Positions 9,751 to 23,158 of a DNA stretch of 64,000 nt are shown in pieces. The notes beneath the pieces were generated by a model. It saw only the letters and a list, made by a program, of their open reading frames with translations, searched no databases and was not told the DNA's origin. The DNA is from Anadara kagoshimensis (taxonomy: Eukaryota; Mollusca; Bivalvia; Arcoida; Arcidae). The stretch spans positions 13,188,542 to 13,252,541 of the forward strand of contig CM037863.1 of assembly GCA_021292105.1 (NCBI GenBank), in the 5' to 3' direction. Made by a program: the position numbers and the translations under genes. Numbering within the stretch: the stretch's first letter is position 1; every line of letters begins with the position of its first letter.

Positions 9751-12700
9751 ATGTCAGCTGCACAGAATGGTGGAAAAGCATTGGATGACGAAAAGCCAAA
9801 TGGTAGGTTTAAAAAGCAAGTTCTTGGAATCTTGTTTACTTGAAAAAATGACTCATTTTCAGCTGTCAACATCATCAACGTGGCTGTTTTGATTTCCGTG
9901 ACACACAAAATTAATTACCACAACAGAAACATAATAATGACCTTAGAATCATAAAGAATATTTGTTTTGAATGTAAGTGTCGGTCTAATTTATTTTCACA
10001 TATAAAAAGAATTAAAACAAAGCTATGCTGTCTACTTGGGGCAAAAGGTTAACAACCTTTAGCTGATTAAGCAGTCCCATTTAGGCATATAGCCAAGGTG
10101 AGGAATAATATTGTACTCAGTTGACAGAGCCCTCTGCGTACCTTTGGAGTTAGTTTGTTTGACAACATTATAAGTCGCATTTAGTTCATAGTAAACACAC
10201 TTTCTCAGTAAACATCCTTGTTGCTTCAAAGTTAAGCTTCCTGCTTGAAGCTTCTGTTGTTATCTAATCTGCTGAAATCTGCTTTTATTATGAATTTGCC
10301 TGGTTCCTCTAGAACATACTCACACAGCATATTTGTCTGATAGATTGGCCATACTCAATGCTGACATTAATATTCAGCAACCCCTTTGCTTAACATAACT
10401 CATCAGCAACCCCTTTGCTTAACATAACTCATCAGCAACCCCTTTGCTTAACATAACTCAATTCATCAGAGAATTCCACAATACTATCCGAACACATGTT
10501 CTCGGTTATATTTATCTTATCTGCCAAAACTTGTTGATCTAACCACTGCGGTAGCTCAGTTGGTAGAGTGCTCTCTCTGTAAATAGGAGGTTGTGGGTTC
10601 AAACCCCGACTAGGTCTGACCCAAGACTTGACAGTGGGAAGTGACTGTTCTTTTGCCAAGCATTCAGCATTACGAAATGAAAGTCACTGTTCTTTGGGAT
10701 GGAAACTTAAAATAAACGAAGTCCTGGGTAAGGGTAGGTTTGGCATGATAAAGAACCCTGCTGTATAATGCTATCAGCACAACACACAGGAAAAATTTCT
10801 GTACCTTCGCCTATAGCTAGCAATGTCTCGATATAAGTGAAAAATTCTTAACTGGGACATTAAACACCATTACTCAGCTCAACTCTGTTGTTGATTTTCT
10901 TCTTCCAATAATGTGCCTGGTTCCTCTGGAACAACACTCACACTCATAATTGTCAGATTGACTTACTTAATTAGTCCTCTTCGTGCTGGGAGCACATAAG
11001 GCCTTGACCGAAGACTTCCATCTCTGCCTGTCTGCTGACGTTTTCTGTATTGTGCCCCACATCCATCCTTGTTGTTTCATTTCCTTTTCGACTGATCTTC
11101 TCCAAGTCTCCTTCGGTCGTCCTCTGCTTCTTTTACCAGGTTGACTTACGCTCTTTGTTTATGAAGAGAATTGCTAACACCCTGCTTTATGTAACCCAGT
11201 TCATCAGAGCATTCCACATTACTGTGTCTGGTTTATCTTTTATTTTTACAGCATACTTGTCTGATTGACTTGTTAAAACAAGTGTCAATAACATTCCATC
11301 TTGGATTTTGATGAGTGTCGCCATTTAAGTTGAATTTAATTTGTGATGCCCATACTTAATGCTGGAATTGAAATCCAGCAAGCACCTTGCTTAATCTAAT
11401 CTAATTAATCAGAGCATTCCACATTCCACAATGCTGTTTGTACACATGTACTGTATGTTTCTTTCTTGCTGCTCCCTAAAGTTTATTAGCTATTTCATCT
11501 TTAAGTTCTCTGTATTGTCTTGGGTTATTTGATAGATTGTCCCATTAGATGCTGAGGTTAAAATTAAGCTTGTCTAAGCTTACCTAACTTAATTTGACAT
11601 ACAGATCTATATAAACATTCTCCGTAAGTGTGAGGTCATAAGTTCAAACCCCAACCGGGTCTGACCCAAGACTTGAAAGTAGGTAGTGACTGTTCTTTCG
11701 CCAAGCACTCGGCATTACAAAATGAAAGTCACAGTTCTTTTGGATGGGAACTTAAAATAAACGAGGTCCTGTGTCATGGTAGTCGTGGCACAATAAAGAA
11801 CCCTGCTGTTTAATGCCATCAGTGCAGCGCACAGGCAAAATTTCTGCACCTTCACCTATAGATGGCGACATCTTGATATAAGTGAAATATTCTTGACTGG
11901 GATGTTAAACGCTATTACTCAACTTAACTAACTCTATATAATTATAAACATTCATTATACATTATTCTACAGAACATCCTGGTTTATCCCTGCTTGTTGA
12001 ATGTTGGAGTTAAACAGTTCTGCTAATTTGACCTATATTCCTTATAATAAAAGCAACTTATTTAACAAACACTCTGCTTGAACTTTCCCTAAACTTATTT
12101 GACAGAACATCAAATTATACTCGAGATTTTTTTGGAATTGGCCAAAGCTAATTTGACAAAGCATCTTACTTTTGTTGAACATTCAGCAAACACCTTGCTT
12201 AATATAAAATAAACTTAATCCATTACAAGAACTTGCTTAATGTTTTAAGATAATTTTATAAGCAATGACAACCATGTAAACCTAAAATTCTGATTAACCT
12301 TTTTGTAAAATTGACTAAATGGCATAAAGTTGGCGGTTTGTCAAAATTTATGATAATTAACATCAAATCATATCTTTCATAATTAATCAAATAAATGTAA
12401 AATTTTTGTGACCGATTTCACCCAAATGAATTATTTTTAGCTTAAATGAATATAGCCAGCTGAGCTAATGACATTGTAAAGCGTGCATGCATCTATCCAC
12501 CTGTCTGTCTGTGTGTGTGTAAACTTTGATATTCTCCTCTGAAACCACTGGGCCAATTAAAACCATATTTGGTTGTAGAGGGTCCTTGGTAGAGAAAATG
12601 AAAGTTTGTACAAGGTGACCCAGTATGAAATTCAAGATGGTCACTGTTACTAAAAATAGCAAATTCACGGAAATGGCCATTGTGGTTCTTCAATTTTCTT

Positions 12701-15700
12701 CAAATTTGCATGTGCAATATAGAAAGTAGATACCTGGTCATTTAACATATGTAACAGGTTTTTCCGAGAAATTTTTCATCCACCCAATTTTAGCAAGTTA
12801 TGCAAATGAAGTCAGATTTTGCCATTTGAGCATTACAACAGGCCCTTTTGGACCTTTTGTTGAAAAGATCTATTAATATATGTCATCACAAACATGTTTC
12901 CCTTTCTTATATGACAATTTGCCTAAAATCTCTGAGTTTGTAAATTTTCAAATCTTTAAATTTGTTTATATGCACTAAAAGCTTTTGTTTTGTCTCATGA
13001 GAGTATGTATTGGGGTCAAAATGTTCTGTAACTTTACAAGAGGATAGCATAGCAGTGTGATAACAGTATTAACACTGCTAGTCTCCATGGTTGACTACAC
13101 ATTTTCAAAATATCTGCCTAATTTTGATGAGACTCGGAGTTTAATATGTTGAATGCTTGTTGATTAAACAAAGTAACTAGATTTTTGTATACCCCACCTT
13201 TCGAAGAAAGAGTGAAATATTAAATTTTAGTTTCCTTTTGTCAGTCTGCCGTCTGTCTGAAATTGTTGTCTGCACTATTTCTCCAAAATTAAGAAGCACT
13301 ATTTTAAGAAACTTGGTGCAAAGTATCAACATTGATAGAAAATGTCCATATTGGTAACCCAAGTTGGTTTGCTCATTTTCCAGAGAGTTATTGCCCTTTA
13401 CATAAGTGCAAATCACAAGAAAAAACCTCTTGGCGGGGAATCCTAATTCACTGAATTTGCTTGTTTTACCACTTCTCCAATGTCTTTGCATTGATTTGTT
13501 TCTGGTAGAAATTTGTGTTTCCGACATCTGTACTTTCACTTGTTTTTATTTGATGGATTTAGCTAGGGTATGCTATTTTATTACTTACACAGTATGTTGG
13601 TGACCTAATATGGTTTTATACTACATATCAGGCAAGGGTGAACATTCAATTTATTCAGCATATTGCCCTACTTAACCTTATACAGCTAATTTGACAAAAT
13701 ATCCCATTTAAGCTTCAGTTACCTGTAAGTTTATTTTGCAGAGTGACCATGACCTGAATGACCTTGAAAACATGATAGATAATAAAAATATGTCTGATTT
13801 TAAACATAGAGATGTTTGTATCATTGTTTATCTTGTAAAAGTTTGTAAAAGGTGATCATTACCATGTAAGAGGGAGTTGAGTAATGGTGTTTAACATCCA
13901 AGTCAAAAATATTTTACTTATATCGAGACATTGCCAGCTATAGAAGAGGTCCCCTGTCATGTTGGTGTGGCACAATAAAGAACCCTGCTGTATAATGCCA
14001 TCAGTGCAATGCAAAGACAAAATTTCTGCACCTTTGTCTATAGCTAATGACTTTTGTATTTTTATTTTATTCTTTTTTTACTATTTGTTTAAAAATTATA
14101 AAACTCAAGTTACTTTGCCTAAACTGTTAAATTTTAACTTTCACCTTTGACCTATTACCTTAATAATTCTTCCTTTTAAGAATATGTATTGTTGTATTTA
14201 GTTGAGTTGAGTAATGGTGTTTAATGTCCCAGTCAAGAATATTTCACTTATATCGAGACGTCGCAAGCTATAGGCAAAGGTGCATAAATTATGCCTGTGC
14301 GTTGTGCTTATGGCATTATACACTAGGGTTCTTTATCATGCCACACCTACTGTGACACGGGACCTCGTTTATTTTAAAAATAAAGTTTCCATCCAAAAGA
14401 ACCGTGACTTTCATTTCGTAATGCAGAGTGCTTGGCGAAAAAACAGTCACTACCTGCTTCAAAGGATTGGGTCAGACCCTGTTTGGGTTCGAACCCATGA
14501 CCTCCCATTTATGGAGCGAGCACTCTACAAATTGAGCTTCTGCAGTAGCATATTGGTGTTATTTAGGTTGATGTCATGAAATTCCATTAGGACAGGGGTC
14601 TCAGTGGCTGAGTGGTCTAAAGCATGTTAGATTTACGGACCACAACACCTCTCATTGCCTAGGTTTGAATCCCATTCGGGCATATCCTTGTGTGAGGAAG
14701 TTTGTCAGTTCGCTTACCAAGGGTCGGTGGTTTTTTCGTGGCACTCTAGTTTCCTCCACCATCCCAGAACTGACTGTCTTGATATAAGTGAAAAAATCTT
14801 GACTGGGGCATAATACACCATCAATCCCATCTAATTCATATTTTATGGAAATAATTATTCCACTTCAGTAGCTCAGTCGTAGAGTGCTCGCTCCGTATGT
14901 GGGAGGTGGTTGGTTGGAAATCTGACCTTGTCTGACTCAAGATTTGAAAGTGAGTAGTGACAATTTTTTCCCCAAGCTGATAGATCGGCATTACGAAATG
15001 AAAGTCACAGTTCTTTCGGATGGGAACTTAAAAATATGAGGTCCTGTGTCACATGGGGGAGGGATACAATAAAGAACCCTGCTGTATAATGCCATCAGCG
15101 CAAGGCACAGGCAAAATTTCTGCACCTTCACCTATGACTGGCAATGTCTCGATATAACTGAAATATTCTCGACTCAACTTAAATGTTATAGGTTATAGAA
15201 CATTGAATTGCTGTGATATAGAAAAACTTGGATAATAAATAAAGTCCCAGTACCTTACTACACTTAGAATGAATAGAATACTGTCACTTATAACAGCTGT
15301 TGGTGTTTGTCATTTTCTTCATTGTGTAGCCTGTACAATGTTATATAGGAATTAAATGATCAGTGACCTTGTTATAACTTGGGGTATAAAACTTGCAAGT
15401 CTTGATAAACAAGAAGTCCTAGTATTTAAAAAGGCCCTCAAAATATTTTCAAAACAAAAATAGATTATGGACTTACAGTGTGTTAATGTATCTTGCATGA
15501 TGTTGACATTACAAAGTGACAGATAGCCTGAAAGACATCATATGCTGGTCATAACGACTTCAGAGAGTGCTGAATGGTCTAAATCACATGCTTACAGGTC
15601 CCAGGGACTCTCATCCCGTAGGTTCGGAACACACTCGGAGCAGATCCTAGTGTTAGAAAGTTGTTCAGTCCGCTTTCAGAAGGTTCTCCATCATTCCAGA

Positions 15701-16339
15701 ACTGAATTTCTTGCACCCCAGATAGAAAAATCCATAAAAATTGAGGTGCAAGATATCTCCATCCTGTAATCCCCCCTCTCCCCACCCTGTGCAAGATAAC
15801 GTACATGCTGTTTTTCCCGCAAAATTTTATCAATAAAATCAGAGGTGTATCGATAAATTGAAATTGATTTAAAATTGAAAAATTGTACTTTCTGATGCAA
15901 GAAATAGAATCGATCACTACTTGTGGTGCCAGATAAGGAACTCTCAACCCTCGTTCTAATATATTTGGTCCAGAACTCAGCAAGCCTGGACTATTAATAA
16001 GTGAAGAATCTTGACTGGGGCATAAAACACTATTACTCCTTTCCACTCCATTACACTTCACTCCACTAGATTAAACAAATTGATGGATGTATGTATCTTA
16101 AAAGATGTTGACATTTCAACATGACCTATGACCTTGAACTGCTTGAAGACAATTTGAAAGATGGCCTCCCCATATTAAAGAAGTACAGGGGTAGATTAAA
16201 CTTAGAGATAGATGGATTTGGGAGTATATCCTGTTAAACATGCTAGTCATTATTAACATTAGGTCTTAATTTTAAAGATAGCCTTCCAAATTATTGAATT
16301 ACCAGGGGGTATATGCAGATTGGAAAAGGGGGTGGATGA

Positions 16340-16371
<32 letters not shown>

Positions 16372-19300
16372 TAACTGTCATTACTAACTAGAGGTACTAG
16401 AAAATGTAATTTTAAAGATAGCCTTCCAAATCGTTGAATTACCAGGGGTAGATTAAACCATGGGATAGATATATACCAGGGGTATATCTTGTAGTAAAAT
16501 TTTGTAAATAATGTGATCAGTGTCTTGTATGATCTTAGGTGTTACAGTAATTGCTAAAGGCCAATGACTGAAGATATATACTTGTATAAATATTAATTTA
16601 TCACTGGCAATATGTAAGTAAGAATGTCATTCAAAGGTGTAATTGACAGCTGACGAGCAACGTGGACAGGTAAAAATATCACCAGGTAGATATATATATA
16701 TGCTTAATATATACATGTATATTAGGAATGTGTAAGTGATGCACTAATGTATAAGGTGAATGATGAAATTTCTCAGTTTTTTTTACCCGGAAACGAAAAT
16801 TATTCATTTGATGTCATAATCAGCGATATCTTATCGCCATATGGGAGCAAATTAGCAAGATTAATTGATTTTAGATGAAAAGGATTTGTATATGTGTACA
16901 TATACATCATAGGTGATTACATGTACAGTGTAGAATTTCTCAGCTATTTTTTCATGCAAAAACAGAAAAATTGAATTCAGAAAATAGTGTATATGTGGAA
17001 TTAATACGAAATCAAAGAGTGACCTCAACTATAGTGGTATGAGTCATTCATGAATTCATTGTACAGTGTGAAATTTTTCAGTTATTTTTCTAAAACAGAA
17101 AATTTCAAAATATGTGGAGTTGTTGTTAAATCATAGAAGGACATTGGTATTCCAACATCAACTATAGTGGTATCAGTCATTTGTGAATACTGTACGTACA
17201 GTGTAAAAAAAACCAGTTATTTTTCCAAAAACAGAAAAGTTGAATTCAGAAAACACTAGTATATATGTGGAATTACATGTGTTGCGATTTCAAAGAACAC
17301 CATTAGTATTCCCACATCAACAATAATGGTATATCAATCGGTGGCAGATTTAGATGAGTTAAGATTAACAGGAATATATTGGTTGTAGATAAAAATACAG
17401 ATATTTTCTTAGGGTGCCCAAAACGGACAGATCTGAGTGTATGTTTGATGTTGACTTTATTGTATAGAAAACAAACATTGATGTGATTCTGGTATTCCCA
17501 ATGGATTAGCAGCGGAAATCATTTGTTTTATTTGTACCATATTTATTTATTTTATGTGGCATATCAAGGACTTGGACATTAACAGAATTAATATTTGCCA
17601 TTTTTTGGATGATTGAATATTTTAAAATTTTTCCCTAAATTGTCTTAACCAGAACTCAGAAATCAAAAAAATATGCCGTTTTAAAGGATTTAGAAAAAAA
17701 ATATCCTAGAAAGACATAAATAGGATTTTGAAATTAACAGTGTTTGCCATTTTTCCGAAGAATATTTTAGAAAACAATTTTTCCCTAGATTGACCATAAC
17801 AAGGACTTGGAAATTAACAGAATTTGCAATTTTTTAGATGAATATTTTGTAGAAAGTATTTTCCGAGAAAGACAGCAACACCTTAATTATTTGAATCAAA
17901 AAGAAGGATTTAATTTTTCCTGTTTGGATTTTAGAAGTTACAGTTATATTCATGCATATAAGTAGATAATATAGTCATTGTATTCATGCATGTACAAGAT
18001 TTATGGAAATTCAGCAGTTTATATAAAAAAAAACATTATTTTAAATTACGACAGTATTTTTATTAATAAGATTAAATTGAGTCATCAATATAATATTTTT
18101 CATTTAATTAAACTTTTCATTACTTAATGACTAACGCCCTGAGCTTAGACAATAAATTAGAAATAGAGCCATATGTTAATCGTGGACAGAAATAGAATAT
18201 AAGGATACAAAAAGTGCCACCATCTTAAAAGTTTGTAACTGCATAGATTGCGTAAAATTGTTTGAGGATTTCGGTCATATATTCGGTTTGAGGATTTTGG
18301 ATTATTTTGAGGATTTTGGATCATATCTTCTGTATAAAAGGGAAATACTCAGTTTAAAAAGTAAGAGGCGATTTGAGAAAAATTGATATTTATTTTGGAA
18401 AAAGAAGAATATAAACATTAAAATAAGGAAAGATAAAAAACATCAGCATATCACATTATTTCATTACTGAAACAAATTTGGAAAAAAAAGGGGACAATAC
18501 AGAATTATATAATGAACTTCAGTAGGATATATTGGTACTATACTGGTTAAGAGAGGAAAGGATATTTAAACAATGGCATGTACTTTACTGCTGACATCAG
18601 CTGATTGACAGTACCATACATATAAGTAGTAAAATTGAGGCTATTTGACAGTAATTGTGTACAAGTGTCAACACCGGGTCATACAATCTGTACATGTTAC
18701 TGGTACACAGTGTGATTTAAGATAAAAAGTGATAAATTCGACTGAAGTCATATGACTACAGGATTGTTTAATTCTAATTTATTGATACCCAGTTACTAAA
18801 AATAGATTTAATGCAACCCAGAAATTGACAACCAGGTGATGATACGTAATGACTTTTTAGAAATTAACCGGTATATCAGTAATTATCTGCAGGTCACATG
18901 TGTACAAACATTTTTCAACGAATTTAACAGATTTGCATAAACCAGTAATGAAAATTAAAAATGCATGTTTGTGTTTGAATGGCAAAAGGTAGACAGGCGG
19001 CTATCTTGTAACTTAATCTTGAATTGATTCACACAATTGACAAGGCCAAGAAAACAAAAAAATCTGGCATTGATTATCATTGTCGTCACTAGTACGAAAA
19101 AATCAAGAGAAAATATTTTTCTGTATGAATATTTTCTGTGGTAGCTACCGGTAAGTGTTTGTAGATATTTGGAGGGAAGTGATCTCGAAAGTGATCTCAG
19201 ATTAGGAGGGATATTTGAAAACAAGATTGGAAGTTATAGATCTAACTGTGGTGCCAGTATGAACAAGCAAAGCAGTATCGAGTCTCAAGATGACTTGGAA

Positions 19301-22300
19301 TATATTCCAAAAATTAGCAATTCGGCAAATTATCTAAAATTTCTACAACTCGTCCATGATGGCGGTCATTCTGACGATGAAAATGTGTCGCATGGAGATG
19401 TGGATGATTATGAGGAAATGATTGGTGGAATAACATCTGCGGAATCAGATCTTGTTATGAGATCCACCAATGAATTGACAGAAGCAGGTGGGGATAATTT
19501 TGTTTGTCAGTACATTTTGGAGTAGGCGAAAGCTTTACATCTTCTTTTCATAAAAATAGCAAAATGGTTAGATATTAATTCAATGCTATAGATGCCAGTC
19601 TGTGAGGCATAATGGCAGAATGGTCCAAATAACCTGACTTGGGATCATAGAAACTCTCTCATCTAGAGTTGTTTGTTTTATATTTGGGAGCTCATAGACT
19701 GAACACTGGTTCTTTAAATATACAGTAAACTAGATAAGGGTACACAGTACTACTGCCATAACTCAGTTGGAAGATCCCTCTCTGTAAGTGGGAGGTCCTG
19801 GGTTTAACCCTGATTGGGTCTGTCTTGAAAGTGGGTAGAGACGATTCTTTCGCCAAGCACTCAGCATTGTTAAATGAAAGTCACAGTTCTTTCAGATTGG
19901 AACTTTAGATAAATGAGGTCCCATGTCACATAGAAAGGGCAGGATAAAGAACCCTACTGTATAATGCCATCAGCGCAATGCACAGGCAAAATTTTAAACT
20001 TAGTCTATAGCTGGTAACATCTCAATACAAGTGAACTATTCTTGACTGGGATGTTAAACAGCATTACTCAACTCAACTCTTTCTAGATAAGGTTTGACAT
20101 TAAATGATTTAAAAGTTAACATCCATACATGTATTAACGGCCAAAAAACGAGAAGACATTCCTTTTGAAATATATGTTGTCAAGGATACCTGGTGCATAT
20201 GTGTTTAATACCTAACTGACATAATGAATTAGTTATTGTCAGACATGCATTTATATTAGTTGATAGACAAACAATTAAATGTAAATGACATCACTCGCTT
20301 TTACGACACAATAAGGTGTATGTGTCTTAGTCATCAGGTATATTGATTAAAAAATAAATGGAGATTTTAAGTTTGTCAAGTATAAACTGAAAATTTTACA
20401 TTTTATGTTTTAATTGACTGATCATAAGATGTCATGTAGTTTTCATTTTGAAAGTTAAAAAAATTAGAATTTTTAAAATTAAAGTTATGGTAAACAACAA
20501 CTTATAACATTCTAAAAATGAAGGATTTTCTTTACTGTAAAAATTCTATAACTATATGATCTAGAATAAAAACACTAGTTGTAAAATTCGGGTATGTGGG
20601 GTGGTTGGGGATTGATAGTCATAATAATCACACAGCTTCCCATTTATACTCCAGTGTCCATACAAAGTCAGGAGTTTTATAATCAGTGGTCCCATAACTC
20701 TAAATATGTGTCTGTCTTTTCTTGTTCTGTTTGACTCTATCTGTCATTAGGATTCTTGGTTCTGTTCAATGGACTTCGCCGCTATACCACGTGATACCCT
20801 CTAACGTATGTGCGGAACACTTATTTCCAATGGATATAGAATAACATGAGATGACGCGAAAACGACATTATTCCTGGAACCTATGATGTTGACGTTTTCC
20901 AAAACGTTCCGCACAAACGTTAAAAGGTATTGATCATGTGGTACAGCGGCGAACCCCATTTCAATGATCAGACTGTATATCAAGTTGCACTTTTGTAGGA
21001 TATCACTTATAATTTTGTGAAATACAGTAAAACATGAATGTAACGAACACACTTACAACGAATACATGAATAGTATGAAGTCAAATATTGACCCCGGCCA
21101 CTGCTCTATATAAGTCTATATATAACAATATAACGAAATGGCTTTATAACGAAGTTAAAAATAGAGTCCCGAGGGCTTCGTTATAAATGTGTTTTATTGT
21201 AATATGTTTGAAAAAACAAAGATTTTTCAATAATCTTGATAATAAAGATAAGTTTTGAATAAAATTTTAGAAGTTTTTACCAATGTAGAAGATGATAATG
21301 ACAATGTCCGCATTGACCAAGGTGACTCCTTTTACTTACAAGACAAAAAATTATCTTTATAACTACAATCTATACAGGTTTAACTTCCTGTATTACATGT
21401 ACTTGTTTGCTAGCTACTACACACATCATATGTATCAGTTTACAGTAGGACAGAATGAAAATTTTAGTCAGTCACGTTGTCTTGAAACTTATACTTTTCA
21501 TTCTGAAATGAACGTTTTATGACATTATGAATTCATCTATATTTGAAAACATACTTATTGGTAAGTTTAGAATTTTTCCATGTTTAAAAAAATATTCTTA
21601 TTTGTAAGTTTAGAATTTGTCCAGTTAAAGAAAAGTTGAGACTTCATCCATGTTTGAATGGTTTTGGAAGCATGTAGCTCGGTTGGTAGTGTCAGACTCC
21701 AGGTCTATAGGTTGTGGGTTCGAATCCCAAAAGGGCATGGCGTAACCTTAAGCAAGATACTTCAATTTACATTGATGCTGACTTACCTGATGTCTGTAGG
21801 ATAATAGACCAATGGGTCCTGCAACCTCTGTAACTGTTGTCTCGGTGAGTTAGGACCTGAAATCGATCTGAGCGTGCACAAAGCAGACATGTACTTAATA
21901 CACACTATAAGTCATGGTTACATCAGCCTCGTCTTAGTGTGATAATGCTGACATTAGCACCACAGTGCAAAGATTAAAATGCCCCTCTTACAAGCCTAAG
22001 GATTACTAAAGGTTTGTTAAAATTGATCCATATATATAACGATACTTATGGGTAAGTTGTAAGACATCATATATCATAATTAATTAATACAATTGTAACT
22101 TGGGTTTTCTCAAAAATCTTTTTCAATATTATCAGATGAGCATTTATATGACAACATGAATTCACCAACATTTGAGGACGTACCCAAGGATGGTGAGGAA
22201 AAGGGAGATAACCAGTTGAGCGAGGCTGAAAGACAGAGACAAATAGAGGAATGGAAAGAAGAATTAACCAGAGTAAGTGTTGTTGTTATTGGAACTAATA

Positions 22301-23115
22301 CTAGGGCTTCAATATGACCCTTGACCTGTTTTAGCTCTTGTGGCCTTAGTGGCCAAGTGGTCTTAGGCATGCACTTTTGAATCACAGGTGATTCTAGTGT
22401 GAGAAAGTTTGTCAGTTTGATTGCTGAAAGTTGATGGTTTTCTCCAGGTACTTTGGTTTATTTCACCATGATTGTACTGACTGCCTCAATATAAGTGTCA
22501 GAATCTTGAATGGGGTGTAAAACTTGATTACTCCACTCTACTCCACAAGCATTTATACAGTATGCCATTCCAAAAATGTGCTCATAATGTACAGTAAGAC
22601 CTTGTTATAATGCCCCTCAATAACTTTGCCACCTTGTTTATTCAAATTATTGCCAGTGTTTTGAGGTCCCAAAGTCTGTTTCTTGTGTTTTCCTTTATAA
22701 GTCTCCCTTAATACTTCACCAAACCCCTTTATAATGCCAAAAGTTTAACTGAACAAATGATGACAATGAATTGAGGGTTTGCTGTCTTTATTTTTAGGTT
22801 GAAGGCGAGATCACAACTCTTAGACAAGTTTTAGGATCTAAAGTTAGATATGCTTCTGAATTAAAGAGAAAAATAGGAATTACCCCATTCCAGGAACTTA
22901 AACAAGACGTACAGTCAGGAATAAAATCCATTAAAGAATCTGACACGTATGTATCTATACTCAATATATCCCACCCCCACACCCATTCTCACCCTCAACC
23001 CAAATAGGAACTTTACCATTACCAGAACTTCAAAGTACAAGATAGAATAAAATCCAGGAATGGATTGTGCAAGCATGCTATGTTTGCATTCCTGGTACCC
23101 AAATTTGCCATTGGC

Positions 23116-23158
<43 letters not shown>

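Noticed and set aside
10544-10620. Genuine tRNA gene
   Set aside because: A and B boxes are present but the sequence continues into the conserved SINE body and recurs with the same tail; likewise for 14594, 21664 and 35556.
15579-16061. 160-codon minus-strand frame
   Set aside because: Covers an interrupted SINE type B copy; its residues come from the SINE tail and body read in reverse.
22947-23007. Extension of D52 exon 3 (YVSILNISHPHTHSHPQPK)
   Set aside because: Read-through past a GTATGT donor whose phase exactly matches the next exon; the short His/Pro tail is intronic.
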